Assembly (NCBI GenBank): GCA_913055845.1
Contig: CAJXKO010000017.1
Span: 1 to 38,501 of the forward strand
Direction: 5' to 3'
Origin: an uncultured Bacteroidota bacterium
GTDB taxonomy: Bacteria > Bacteroidota > Rhodothermia > Rhodothermales > Salinibacteraceae
DNA length: 38,501 nucleotides
The notes below the pieces were generated by a model. It had not been told where the DNA came from and did not search any database. It saw only the letters and a program-made list of their open reading frames with translations. Positions 17,857 to 26,390 of the stretch are shown here, piece by piece (the first letter of the stretch is position 1; each line of letters opens with the position of its first letter). A program made the position numbers and the translations under genes.

Positions 17857-17898
17857 TAAAAAATGGCTGCACCGGATCGCTCGGTGCGGCCGTTTTTT
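17857..17898 (+). terminator. Bidirectional intrinsic terminator
   Basis: GGCTGCACCG pairs with CGGTGCGGCC around a short ATCGCT-type loop, with A6 before the stem and T6 after it. It lies 30 bases after the amidohydrolase stop codon and can also stop transcripts arriving leftwards from the ferredoxin gene. The remaining 220 bases up to the ferredoxin stop codon show no gene or motif I recognise. Confidence 0.88.
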
Positions 17899-18121
17899 CG
17901 TGTAGGAGCGAGTGACAACCATTCAGTACTCGGCTGTGGGTGTTGACGAGTTCCGCGGTAGACCGAGTTGTCCGCTCTATGCCGACGGATCTTTCGCTAC
18001 CACAGTCTGTCCGGCCGAGAGGGGTGGGGAGAAGTGCCAGTGTGGCGTTTGGGAACGAAGGGGACTGGGGGTTGAGGGCTCGTGGGCACTTCACGCCCTT
18101 TGCGACCGGGGGACGGTATAC

Positions 18122-18466
18122 TTAAACGTCCCACGTAAGAATGTCCTGCTCCGATTTCTCTTTGTCCTCCCATTCCTCGGCGTCTTCGAGAGGACCCGTC
18201 TTTTCGGTCACGTTGTAGCCAAGCTCACGCCACTGGTTGGCCAGGTACTCGTTCCACTGGATGTAGTGCTCGTACTCCTCGGGCAGCTGGTCGTCCGGAT
18301 AAATGGCCTCGACGGGACAGACCGGCACGCAGGCGTTGCAGTCGATACACTCGTCGGGCTGGATGGCGAGGAAATTGGGGCCCTCGTAGAAGCAATCCAC
18401 CGGACAGACCTCCACGCAGTCGGTGTACTTGCAATTGATGCAGGGCTCAGTGACGACGTACGGCAT
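18122..18466 (-). CDS. fdxA: FdxA-type seven-iron ferredoxin
   Basis: A 114-residue soluble electron carrier with one [3Fe-4S] and one [4Fe-4S] cluster. The N-terminus [16 protein letters not shown] is the hallmark of the FdxA family. Cysteines visible are 9, 12, 17, 21 and 25 in the first block ([17 protein letters not shown]) and 40, 43, 46 and 50 in the second ([16 protein letters not shown]). The C-terminal half is highly acidic and aromatic ([17 protein letters not shown]), as usual for this family. The ATG at 18466 is unambiguous. It is divergent from mgsA with a 171-base gap in which I find no convincing promoter. The redox partner is unknown. Confidence 0.95.
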   Translation of the reverse strand: MPYVVTEPCINCKYTDCVEVCPVDCFYEGPNFLAIQPDECIDCNACVPVCPVEAIYPDDQLPEEYEHYIQWNEYLANQWRELGYNVTEKTGPLEDAEEWEDKEKSEQDILTWDV

Positions 18467-18637
18467 ACGGCCAGAAAAGCAGTGGTGGGACGCAGTTGCG
18501 GGCGGTGGATAAATTCCGTAGTCTCATAGGCCATATGGCAAGTGCAGTTCCAGTCGCTTCGGGTGCTGGGGGTCGTAGGCGCAGACGTCACGAGGCCGTT
18601 TCGCCTTCGTCTTTTCTTTCACAGATCCGCATCTCTC

Positions 18638-19039
18638 ATGTCCGACGATGCCCCGGTAATTGCCCTCGTGGCCCACGACGGCAAGAAGGCTGACCTCATC
18701 TCTTTCGCCCACAAAAATGAGGATCTCCTCCGCCGGGTCCGATTGATGGCCACAGGCACTACCGGACAACTGCTCCAGGACCAGCTCGACCTAGACGTGC
18801 ACCGGTACCACTCCGGCCCGCTGGGAGGCGACGTGCAAATCGCAGCCCGGATTGTAGAAGGGGACGTGTGGGCCGTCGTTTTCTTTGTGGATCCTCTTGA
18901 CAAGCACCCCCATGAGCCCGACATCCAGACGCTTCTTCGGGCGTGCAACGTCCACAACGTGCCTCTCGCCACCAACGAGGCCACGGCCCGCTACCTCATT
19001 GCCCACGATACGGTTGCGGACGAAATGGGTGAGGCGTGA
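18638..19039 (+). CDS. mgsA: Methylglyoxal synthase
   Basis: Converts dihydroxyacetone phosphate to methylglyoxal and phosphate, a bypass of lower glycolysis that relieves sugar-phosphate build-up. The 133-residue product is close to the usual 130-152. It shows IALVAHDGKKADLI at the N-terminus, phosphate-binding TGTTG (39-43), SGPLGGDVQIAA (59-70) with Asp65 as the likely catalytic base, and DPLDKHPHEPD (85-95). The ATG at 18638 matches the normal N-terminus; a GTG at 18542 would add 32 unconserved residues. It converges with ruvB, whose end is 35 bases downstream. Identification is secure. Confidence 0.95.
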   Translation: MSDDAPVIALVAHDGKKADLISFAHKNEDLLRRVRLMATGTTGQLLQDQLDLDVHRYHSGPLGGDVQIAARIVEGDVWAVVFFVDPLDKHPHEPDIQTLLRACNVHNVPLATNEATARYLIAHDTVADEMGEA

Positions 19040-19074
19040 GGACGCCAGGGAGCCTCCAGGCGACCACACAGGGG

Positions 19075-20109
19075 CTATCCTTGGTCGAAGAGGTCCTTTT
19101 CCGAGGAGGGCGCAGTGCGGTCGAAGTGGTCGTAGGCCCGCTGGAGGGCGACGCGTCCCTGCGGTGTGCGCTCCATAAAGCCTTCCTGAATCAAATAGGG
19201 CTCGTACACTTCTTCGATGGTGCCGGACTCCTCCCCCACCGAGACCGCCAGGTTCTTGAGGCCGGTGGGCCCGCCGTCGAAGTTGTCGATGAGGGTGAGT
19301 AGGATGCGGGCGTCCATGTCGTCGAGGCCTTGCTCGTCCACGTCCAGGGCGTTGAGGGCGCGGTCGGCGATGGCCTGTGTGATTTGCCCGTCGCCTTCCA
19401 CCTCCGCGAAGTCGCGGGTACGCCGGAGGAGGCGGTTCGCCACGCGGGGCGTCCCACGGCTGCGACGGGCGATCTCATGGGCGCCGTCCTCGGTCGTCTC
19501 CACGCCGAGGATCCGGGCGGAGCGCTGGGTGATCTCCTGTAGCAGGTCCGCCGTGTAGTAGTCGTAGCGGAAGTCGATGCCGAAGCGGGCACGGAGGGGA
19601 GCCGTGAGGAGGCCCTTGCGCGTCGTCGCCCCCACCAGTGTAAAGGGCGGGAGGTCAATCTGGACGGTTCGGGCGTTAGGACCCTGGTCGATCACGATGT
19701 CGATCCGGTAGTCCTCCATTGCCGAGTAGAGATACTCCTCGACGACGGAGCTGAGGCGGTGGATCTCGTCGATGAACAGCAGGTCGCCCTCTTCCAGGTT
19801 CGTAAGTACGCCCGCGATGTCGGCCGGCTTTTCGAGCACCGGGCCGCTGGAGGTTCGGATGCGCGCCTCCATCTCGTTTGCAATGATGTGAGCGAGCGTC
19901 GTCTTCCCCAGGCCGGGGGGGCCAGACAACAGTACGTGGTCGAGCGTCTCTCCTCGCTGCAGCGCCGCCGTCATGAACACGTCGAGATTTTTCTTAATCT
20001 TCTTCTGGCCGACAAATTCGTCGAGTGACTGCGGGCGCAGCAGCTTTTCGACATCGGTCTCCGAGCGGTTGGCCTCAGGGTCGAGGGCCTCAGGTCGAGG
20101 GCTGCTCAT
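19075..20109 (-). CDS. ruvB: Holliday junction branch-migration helicase RuvB
   Basis: The AAA+ motor of the RuvAB complex, which drives branch migration of Holliday junctions during recombination and repair. The 344-residue product has the normal length. It has [12 protein letters not shown] at the start of the AAA+ domain, Walker A GPPGLGKT (63-70), Walker B with DEIH (114-117), the sensor/RuvB signature [18 protein letters not shown], the arginine region [12 protein letters not shown], and the winged-helix C-terminal domain with [14 protein letters not shown] and [18 protein letters not shown]. The ATG at 20109 fits. No ruvA or ruvC gene is adjacent. It is divergent from rpoN across a 319-base gap. 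Confidence 0.97.
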   Translation of the reverse strand: MSSPRPEALDPEANRSETDVEKLLRPQSLDEFVGQKKIKKNLDVFMTAALQRGETLDHVLLSGPPGLGKTTLAHIIANEMEARIRTSSGPVLEKPADIAGVLTNLEEGDLLFIDEIHRLSSVVEEYLYSAMEDYRIDIVIDQGPNARTVQIDLPPFTLVGATTRKGLLTAPLRARFGIDFRYDYYTADLLQEITQRSARILGVETTEDGAHEIARRSRGTPRVANRLLRRTRDFAEVEGDGQITQAIADRALNALDVDEQGLDDMDARILLTLIDNFDGGPTGLKNLAVSVGEESGTIEEVYEPYLIQEGFMERTPQGRVALQRAYDHFDRTAPSSEKDLFDQG

Positions 20110-20179
20110 GAACGGAACGGAGGGATTGAGAGAGGGAAGCTGACGCTGCTTCGTTCAAGCAGGGAGGCGGCGGAGGGTT

Positions 20180-20317
20180 TCATGTGTGGGCACTGTGTGG
20201 CCGCCGCCGGCCCGCCAATTCCGCCTGGGCCTCGTTGAGGGGGCGCGTAAGTGTGTTGCCGGCCTCAAACTTCCGGACGCCCTCTTCGTAGCATAATAGC
20301 ACGACGACGGAATAAAT
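20180..20317 (-). pseudogene. Possible small-protein remnant upstream of ruvB (XseB-like?)
   Basis: In the 319-base ruvB/rpoN gap, one minus-strand frame encodes YEEGVRKFEAGNTLT followed by RPLNEAQAELA, ending at a TGA at 20180-20182. The first part resembles the LYEEGV... helix of the exonuclease VII small subunit XseB, and GC content at third positions is coding-like. There is no good start codon or preceding XseB helix, so it would be a fragment, or chance. I see no other gene in this gap. TAAATTTT at 20313-20320 is a weak -7 candidate for rpoN. Confidence 0.2.
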
Positions 20318-20428
20318 TTTGTGGCACAAGTATTTCCCGAAGCTTGTGGCGGAGAGTCGCGGGGACGGCGCCCGCGCCAGTCGTTTCACATCACATCCAC
20401 CCTGACAAAGCCAACCCGTCCGAGTCCG

Positions 20429-21943
20429 ATGAGCAACGCGTTAGAACTCAAGCAAGAGCAGGAGCTCCAGCAAAAGCTTTCCCCGCAGCAGATCCAGTAT
20501 ATTAAGCTGCTGCAACTGGATACGTTCGATTTGGAGCGCCGTATCGAGGAGGAGCTTGAGGAAAATCCCCTGTTGCAGGAGGGCCTCGGCGAGGAAGAGC
20601 AACGAGAAGAGGAAGAGATCGACGCGACCGCCGAGGAGATGGAAAACGAACTGGAGACCGACGATGAGGAGGAAGAAGACTTCGACGTGGAGGACCTCCT
20701 CAACAATACGGACGATATGTATGGCTACAATGCCAAGCCGGGCTATCAGGGCGACGAGGAAGACCGCGACCGTCCCATGCCGGCGGACCAGTCCCTCCCG
20801 GAGCAGCTCCAGGAGCAGATTTCGTTCCTGAACTTGGACGAGGCGGATCAAATCATTGCCGACCAAATCATTGGCTCCATCGACGAGGACGGGTACCTGA
20901 AGCGAGAGATTGACTCGATCCTCGATGACATTTTGTTCAACCACGGCATTGAGGTCACGGAGGAAGACGTAGAGGCGGTGCTGCGGCAGGTCCAGTCGCT
21001 CGATCCGGCAGGCATCGCTGCCCGCGATCTGCGTGAGTGCCTTCTGCTCCAGCTCTACCGCATGCCCCAGGACGTAGAGGGGCGCGACACGGCCATCGCC
21101 ATGCTAGAGGACCACTACGAGGCGTTCACCAAGAAACACTTCGACAAGCTCGAAAAACGACTCGGCGTGGACGACCGGGAACTGAAGACGGCGTTTGACC
21201 TTATTCGCCAGCGCCTCGATCCGAAGCCCGGCGAGGGAGAGTTTTCAGAGCAGACCAACTACATCACGCCCGACTTTTCGGTGCGCTATGTGGACGGCGA
21301 GTTCGTGATCACTCTCAACGGCCGCAATGCTCCCGACCTCCACATCTCGCGCCATTACCGCAAGATGCTGGAGAAGCTCAAGAAGCAGAAGGAGTCCGAT
21401 GCGCAGGAGGTCGACGAAGAAACCGAGGAGTTTCTGAAAGACAAGTTTAGCTCGGCCCAGTGGTTCATCGACTCCATCAACCAGCGGCGGCACACGATGT
21501 ACCTAGTGATGGACGCCATCGTGCAGCTGCAGGAGGACTTCTTCCGCTACGGCGAGGGCAATCTCAAGCCCATGATCTTGAAGGACGTGGCCGAGATCAT
21601 CGATATGGACATCTCCACCGTTAGCCGCGTGGTGAACGGCAAGTACGTGCAGACCGAGTGGGGCGTCTACGAGCTCAAGTACTTCTTCTCCGAGGGGCTA
21701 GAGACGGTCGATGGGGAGGAGGTGTCGAACAAGGAGGTAAAGGCCGAGCTCCAGCGCATTGTGGACGCCGAGGATAAGACCGATCCGATGTCGGACAGTG
21801 ATCTTGCCGATGCCCTGGAGGAGAAGGGCTTCAAGATTGCCCGCCGTACCGTCTCGAAGTACCGAAAGCAGCTCGGGATTCCCGTGGCCCGTTTGCGTCG
21901 AGAGATCGTGCTCGACGAGGAAGCGGAGGGACAGGAGGCGTAA
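20429..21943 (+). CDS. rpoN: RNA polymerase sigma-54 factor
   Basis: Sigma factor that directs RNA polymerase to -24/-12 promoters and needs an AAA+ activator for open-complex formation. The 504-residue product has region I at the N-terminus (QKLSPQQIQYIKLLQLDTFD, then EEELEENPLLQEG), and a strongly acidic region II (about 55-130). Core-binding and DNA-binding region III follow, with LKPMILKDVAEIIDMDISTV as the helix-turn-helix part and VVNGKYVQTEWG. The RpoN box at 471-480 reads ARRTVSKYRK, against the canonical ARRTVAKYRE. The ATG at 20429 is chosen; the longer reading from a GTG at 20321 adds a non-conserved segment. No activator gene is nearby, and no hpf or PTS genes follow, unlike in proteobacteria. 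The gene ends 15 bases before the convergent outer-membrane protein gene. Confidence 0.97.
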   Translation: MSNALELKQEQELQQKLSPQQIQYIKLLQLDTFDLERRIEEELEENPLLQEGLGEEEQREEEEIDATAEEMENELETDDEEEEDFDVEDLLNNTDDMYGYNAKPGYQGDEEDRDRPMPADQSLPEQLQEQISFLNLDEADQIIADQIIGSIDEDGYLKREIDSILDDILFNHGIEVTEEDVEAVLRQVQSLDPAGIAARDLRECLLLQLYRMPQDVEGRDTAIAMLEDHYEAFTKKHFDKLEKRLGVDDRELKTAFDLIRQRLDPKPGEGEFSEQTNYITPDFSVRYVDGEFVITLNGRNAPDLHISRHYRKMLEKLKKQKESDAQEVDEETEEFLKDKFSSAQWFIDSINQRRHTMYLVMDAIVQLQEDFFRYGEGNLKPMILKDVAEIIDMDISTVSRVVNGKYVQTEWGVYELKYFFSEGLETVDGEEVSNKEVKAELQRIVDAEDKTDPMSDSDLADALEEKGFKIARRTVSKYRKQLGIPVARLRREIVLDEEAEGQEA

Positions 21944-21958
21944 CGCGTAGGCCCTTCG

Positions 21959-22753
21959 TCATCGTCTGTAGGAGAGGGACAGCGTGAGGCCTCCGACGAG
22001 GACCAGCTCGCCGTCTTCTACGAGCGGATCGATCCCGGTGCCCAGAAGCAGACCTGGCTGTACGCGCGTTCCATTGAGCATGATGGAGAACACAGCCTGG
22101 TGCGCACTCCCGAAGCCTTGTCCGGCGTCCGTGAGGGTCGGTCGACCCACGACGCTGAATCCGGTGACGAAGCGCTCGCCAGTCCGCCAGAGCTGAGCGG
22201 CGTAGGGGAGCTGCCACCCCGCCGTGCGGCCCGCACTGCTGTCCGCAGATACCGACGCGTAAGAGACACCGGCCCGGAGGCGGAGCGTTGTAGTTCGGCC
22301 CAGAACAAGACGGGTGTTGAGGAGGCCCGACAGGGACACGGCCTCCTCCCGAAAAGCCGCGGTGCGACCCAGGTCGGCGCGCTGGCCGGCCTGAAGGGCT
22401 TGGTTGGTAGGCACTGCCGGAATGCGGGCACCCAGTTCGACGAGCAGCGGCCGGGAGGTACTACTCAGCCCGATGCCCACATAGGGATTCCCGACCGCTG
22501 TGGTCGAAGTGCCCCCCGTAGCGTACCGGGCAAGCGGTAGCTCCACCGCCAGTTCTACGTTGTCGTTCAGGGAGCGGGTCGCGGTCAAAAACGTCGCGCC
22601 GGATGGGAACGACGGGTTGCCGTCGGGGATCTCCGGAACGAGGGCCTCCACGGCAATCTGATTGGGCTGGTAGGGACGCGACCATATCGTCTGGGCTTGG
22701 GCAGGAGCGCACAAGCCCATAAGGAGGGCCACAAACAGGAGGGGCGAGCGCAT
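21959..22753 (-). CDS. Putative outer-membrane beta-barrel protein
   Basis: A 264-residue exported protein with a signal peptide (MRSPLLFVALLMGLCAPAQA, cleavage before Q). The mature protein alternates short amphipathic strands, for example NVELAVELPLARYA, YVGIGLSS, PLLVELGARIP, TTTLRLRAGVSYASVS, FVTGFSVVGRPTL and ELVLVGGLTLSLSYRR. The pattern and the C-terminal aromatic/Arg ending suggest an outer-membrane beta-barrel of the small 'transporter-like' group often left unnamed in Bacteroidota. The ATG at 22753 begins the signal peptide; a longer reading from 22846 would bury it. It converges with rpoN and is divergent from the class V aminotransferase gene. No ligand or partner can be named. 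Confidence 0.65.
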   Translation of the reverse strand: MRSPLLFVALLMGLCAPAQAQTIWSRPYQPNQIAVEALVPEIPDGNPSFPSGATFLTATRSLNDNVELAVELPLARYATGGTSTTAVGNPYVGIGLSSTSRPLLVELGARIPAVPTNQALQAGQRADLGRTAAFREEAVSLSGLLNTRLVLGRTTTLRLRAGVSYASVSADSSAGRTAGWQLPYAAQLWRTGERFVTGFSVVGRPTLTDAGQGFGSAHQAVFSIMLNGTRVQPGLLLGTGIDPLVEDGELVLVGGLTLSLSYRR

Positions 22754-22911
22754 AGACCGGGGGCGTCGACGGAAAAGGATGGATCTGCCCATACATGGAA
22801 GCGCATGAGCCGCTTCGGTGCAAACTCCCGTGCCGACGGTCTGCAACTCTCGTCCGTGAGTCCTACGTTATCGTGTAGAATTCAACACGTCCCTCATGTC
22901 CGCTCCGCCCC

Positions 22912-24438
22912 ATGATTGAGTCGGCCCCTCCGTCTTGCATCGACCCTCTCGGCCCTCCATCGGACCGGCGAGCGCGCCTGGAGGCCCTGCGCACGGCCTT
23001 CACGGGGCTCGACACCGCGTACCCACTGGTTGACGGCACGACCGTCCCGCGCACGTATCTCGACAGTGCGGCCTCCACCCTGCGCTGCACCGTGGCCGAC
23101 AACATCGTGCGCCGCGCCCTCCGACACTACGCCAACACGCACTCGACGCTCCACGCCGGGGCCCGCATCATGACCCGCCTCTACGAGGAGGCACACGAAA
23201 TCGTGGGCGACTTCGTAGGGGCGCCGGCCGACTACACGGTCGTGTTCAACGGCAGCGGTGTCACCAGCGGCCTCAACCGCATGGCACGCGTCCTGGCCGA
23301 GCGGCGGCCCGACCGCGACGTGGTGATTACGACCATGATGGAGCATCACGCCAACGACCTGCCCCACCGTAAGCACGTAGGGGAGGTGGTGCACGTGCCT
23401 CTAGAAAAGGATCCAAGCGGAGAGGCGGGACGCGTGGACATGGAGGCCCTGCGGAGCGCCATCGACGAGTACGCGGAGCGGCTCAATTACGTCGCCGTCA
23501 CCGCGGCCTCCAACGTGACGGGGATTGTCAATCCGGTCCACGAGGTGGCCCGGCAGGCGCACGAGGCCGGCGCGCTCTGTGTGGTCGACGCCGCGCAGTC
23601 AGCCGCCCACGCCCCCATTCGCATTGCCGGGCAGGCGGCGGAAGAGGCCCTCGACGTGCTCTGCATGAGCGGGCACAAGATTTACGCGCCCGGCAGCCCG
23701 GGCGTCATCGTGGCGCGCAAAGCGCTCTTCGAGGGGCTGGAGCCGCAGGAGGTAGGGGGCGGCATCGTGGATCGGGTGGAGACCGGCTCCTATGAAATCA
23801 TGGACGAGTTGCCGGAGCGGGAGGAGGCCGGCACCCCCAATTTGCCCGGGGCCCTCCGCCTCGCCGCCACGCTGCAGTTGCTTGGTCGCATCGGCATGGA
23901 CCTCGTCGAAGAAGACGAGCGCGCACTTACGCAGTATGCGCTGGAGCGCTTTGACGCCATCGACGGCCTTAAGATCTACGGCTCACACCGCCTGGAGGTC
24001 GCCGAGCGCATCGGGGTCATCACCTTCAACCTCGACGATCTGCCCCACGGGCTCGTCGCCGCGGCGCTCAACGATTACTTTGGGGTAGCCATGCGCAACG
24101 CGTGCTTTTGCGCACAACCCTTCGTGCGCCAACTCCTGGGGCGTACCGGTGCGCGCGGCGACGGCGCGCCCGTCGACACGTGTGGCCCGGAGACGTGCGG
24201 CCCTGAGACCCAGCCCGGCATGGTGCGCGCTTCGCTCGGGCTCTACAATACCGAGGCGGACGTAGACCGGGCGGCGGAGGCGCTCGCCGACCTGGCCGAC
24301 CGGCCGGACTGGTATCGCACACGGTATCGCCCCCGGAGGGAGGGCAGTGGCGACTGGGTGCACCGTGAGTTCGAACACCCTCCGGCGGCCGAGTTTTCGC
24401 TGGAAGCTGCGGTGGATGCATGGCTGCAGTCGGAGTAG
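22912..24438 (+). CDS. Class V aminotransferase, cysteine-desulfurase-like
   Basis: A 508-residue PLP enzyme of fold type I, longer than SufS/CsdA (about 405). The N-terminal block YLDSAASTLR is the usual substrate-binding start. MEHHANDLPHR (143-153), VVDAAQSAAH (224-233, PLP-binding Asp226) and MSGHKIYAPGSPGV, with the Schiff-base Lys256, follow. Near the C-terminus RNACFCAQPF (396-405) places Cys398 and Cys400 in the region where related enzymes read CFCAHP. This group may be a cysteine desulfurase or another beta-eliminating enzyme; no suf or isc genes are adjacent. An unusual tandem CGPET-CGPET (424-433) follows. The ATG at 22912 is the likely start. The gene ends 7 bases before the convergent treT end. 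Confidence 0.82.
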   Translation: MIESAPPSCIDPLGPPSDRRARLEALRTAFTGLDTAYPLVDGTTVPRTYLDSAASTLRCTVADNIVRRALRHYANTHSTLHAGARIMTRLYEEAHEIVGDFVGAPADYTVVFNGSGVTSGLNRMARVLAERRPDRDVVITTMMEHHANDLPHRKHVGEVVHVPLEKDPSGEAGRVDMEALRSAIDEYAERLNYVAVTAASNVTGIVNPVHEVARQAHEAGALCVVDAAQSAAHAPIRIAGQAAEEALDVLCMSGHKIYAPGSPGVIVARKALFEGLEPQEVGGGIVDRVETGSYEIMDELPEREEAGTPNLPGALRLAATLQLLGRIGMDLVEEDERALTQYALERFDAIDGLKIYGSHRLEVAERIGVITFNLDDLPHGLVAAALNDYFGVAMRNACFCAQPFVRQLLGRTGARGDGAPVDTCGPETCGPETQPGMVRASLGLYNTEADVDRAAEALADLADRPDWYRTRYRPRREGSGDWVHREFEHPPAAEFSLEAAVDAWLQSE

Positions 24439-24445
24439 GGCAATA

Positions 24446-25972
24446 CTACGCGTCGGTCGGGTCGTTTGTGGTGGCGTGGCCGTCCACCGACACGGCCGCT
24501 TGCCGGTCCACGGTCTGGGCCAGCACTTCCAGCCAGCGGCGCACTTGCGTGAACACCAAGTAGCGTTCGGAGACGCGCCGACGCGCGTTGCGGGCCCATC
24601 GTTTGCGCTCCGCTTCGGTGTTCAACATCTCGTGGAGCGTGTGGGCGATGCCCTCTGGGTCTTCGGCCTTTGGGATGCGGCGACCGTGCACGCCGTCCTT
24701 CACCTGTTCGCGGAGACCCGCGGCATGGGTCCCCATCACGGGGCGGCGTTTCCACATCGCCTCCGTCACGGTGAGGCCAAATCCCTCCCGCAGCGAGTTT
24801 TGCGCGATAATCGTGGAGCAGCGTTGGAGGGCATTCACCATGAGCGAGTTGACGCGGCGAGACGCCATGGGGAGCGTAATGATGGCCACGTCTCGCTGAA
24901 TTTCGGGGGGCAGGTCGTGCCAGAGGCGGCAGATTTCGTCGAAGACTTCCTGGCCCTCCGGATCGTCCGAGACCGAATCCGGATCGGGTCCCGCCAAGAC
25001 CAGTCGGGAGAGTGACAGGCGGTACCGGTCCCGCTCCGAAACAGCGTTGCGGTCCATAAAGCGAGAGTCCTTCAGCCGAGCAAAGCCCTGTAGGAGGGGG
25101 GCAAATCCCTTCAGGCGGTCCCAGCGGGAGATCTGTGTGATGATGGGACGCTCCATCAGCCCTAGGTCGTCGGGACGGGTAGCCGGCGCGAACGAGCCGT
25201 TCCGCTGCAGTCGGCGGGCCGGTGAGGCAAAGTCGCCTTCCATCGTAGGGTGGGGGGAGCCGGACAATCGGGCGCGACGCAGCACGGACGAGAGTTCCGT
25301 GACGGACAGGGTGCGGTTTTTGGGGCTTAAAGGATTGAGGGCCGGCTGGATGAGATCGGCGCGGTCCTCCAAAAAATCGGGGACGTACTCACGGAGGGTA
25401 AAGACCGTCTCGTCGTAGGCCTCGGCCCAGGGGCGCAGGAAGTCCCAGGCTGCCTCGGTGGCGTCGTTGGTCGCGTCGAGCCCAATGTGGCACCGCCACA
25501 CCGACGGCACGTCCATTGTCTCCTGCAGGAGCGCGCCCGTCCCCAGCGGTTGCGGGTCGTGCACCACCACCGGATCGCCCGGTGCCACGCGACGAGCCAA
25601 GCGCTCGGCCATCTGTTCGCTGACGGATCGGTACAGTGCCCGGTCGTCCTCGCTGATGTGCGGGTCGCCCGCGCCATGGAGGAGGTTGTGGAGGTGCTTC
25701 GTGAGCTGGAAGAAGCGATCCTCCTCGCTCACGATAACGGCCCACTCGGTCGATACGCCAAGCTCTCGGAGCATAGAGACGACCTTGGGCAGCATTTCGG
25801 CCACGCCGCCGCCCTGAGCGGTGGAATTCACCATCCAGACAGTCCGGTCCCCCAGCCGATCGGCGTACTGCTGCGCTACGGCCCGCAGGTCCTCAACCGG
25901 ACGCTTGAGGGGGGCATGGGCCGCAAAATCATCCAGTGTGCGATCCGTGTTGACATCGACGACCGTAATCAT
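24446..25972 (-). CDS. treT: Trehalose synthase of the TreT type (GT4 glycosyltransferase)
   Basis: A 508-residue glycosyltransferase (GT-B fold, family GT4) that matches trehalose glycosyltransferring synthase, which joins NDP-glucose and glucose to trehalose. Matching blocks are VWMVNSTAQGGGVAEMLP (45-62), VVHDPQPLG (136-144), WRCHIGLD (159-166), ITQISRWDRLKGF (278-290), and the donor-binding E-x7-E block SLREGFGLTVTEAMW with Glu396 and Glu404. It is about 100 residues longer than archaeal TreT, with extra segments near 240-270 and 300-325. Trehalose is a compatible solute, which fits a halophile. The ATG at 25972 gives a start close to the family pattern. The upstream gap holds no clear promoter. 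An unrelated alpha-glucosyl acceptor is possible. Confidence 0.85.
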   Translation of the reverse strand: MITVVDVNTDRTLDDFAAHAPLKRPVEDLRAVAQQYADRLGDRTVWMVNSTAQGGGVAEMLPKVVSMLRELGVSTEWAVIVSEEDRFFQLTKHLHNLLHGAGDPHISEDDRALYRSVSEQMAERLARRVAPGDPVVVHDPQPLGTGALLQETMDVPSVWRCHIGLDATNDATEAAWDFLRPWAEAYDETVFTLREYVPDFLEDRADLIQPALNPLSPKNRTLSVTELSSVLRRARLSGSPHPTMEGDFASPARRLQRNGSFAPATRPDDLGLMERPIITQISRWDRLKGFAPLLQGFARLKDSRFMDRNAVSERDRYRLSLSRLVLAGPDPDSVSDDPEGQEVFDEICRLWHDLPPEIQRDVAIITLPMASRRVNSLMVNALQRCSTIIAQNSLREGFGLTVTEAMWKRRPVMGTHAAGLREQVKDGVHGRRIPKAEDPEGIAHTLHEMLNTEAERKRWARNARRRVSERYLVFTQVRRWLEVLAQTVDRQAAVSVDGHATTNDPTDA

Positions 25973-26357
25973 GGAGGCGGTTGCGGAGTCCGTAGTTTTT
26001 TGTCGATAGGACGCGCAAAAACCGCTCCAGTGCGCACGAACGATGCCTGGTGCAGTGCCTCTCTGTCGGGGAGGAAAGCAGGCGTCGCTGGTTTTGGACG
26101 TATTCTGTTACGCGACGCCGTTGGGGAAAGCGCAGTTGGAGAAATCCGCCGGGGGATCTGCTGACGCAGGCTTCGTCGCTCGGGAGATTCCGTGCCGCGG
26201 CTCTCCTGGTCTGCAGACGCCGCACTCCGACAGAGAGTCGTGCGGGTGGCCGCATCCCGCCTGTAGACATTTTGAACGCTGTCTCCGATCAGTTTCCTGC
26301 ATTTACGTCGGAAAATGCTAGGAGCCCACTTGAGAGGCGGCGCAGAAACAATTCGTG
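25973..26357. other. Intergenic region upstream of treT
   Basis: About 385 bases between the treT start and the hairpin after the EF-G-like gene. Frames here have no recognisable domain, contain many Cys, Arg and Ser codons, and are probably chance. No tRNA, riboswitch or repeat was recognised. The segment should contain the treT promoter, but I cannot place it. Confidence 0.45.
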
Positions 26358-26382
26358 GGGGCAGAGGGGGGGCTTCTGCCCC
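26358..26382 (-). terminator. Hairpin after the EF-G-like gene
   Basis: GGGGCAGA (26358-26365) pairs perfectly with TCTGCCCC (26375-26382) around a 9-base loop. It begins 8 bases after the stop codon of the minus-strand EF-G-like gene. There is no good U-tract in the direction of transcription, so it may be a weak terminator or a 3'-end stabiliser. Confidence 0.45.
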
Positions 26383-26390
26383 AGAACCGA

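Noticed and set aside
17899-18121. Small gene between the terminator and the ferredoxin gene
   Set aside because: No frame shows a domain or a good start; it is a gap between convergent genes.
20323-20338. Sigma-54 site TGGCAC-N5-TTTC upstream of rpoN (autoregulation)
   Set aside because: The -24 half fits, but the -12 half lacks the required GC, and single matches of this quality are expected by chance.
20321-20428. Extended N-terminus of RpoN from a GTG
   Set aside because: The 36 extra residues are unrelated to region I, which begins properly at the ATG at 20429.
24172-24216. Mobile or repeat element at the CGPET duplication
   Set aside because: It is a short in-frame duplication inside the aminotransferase gene, too small to be an element.
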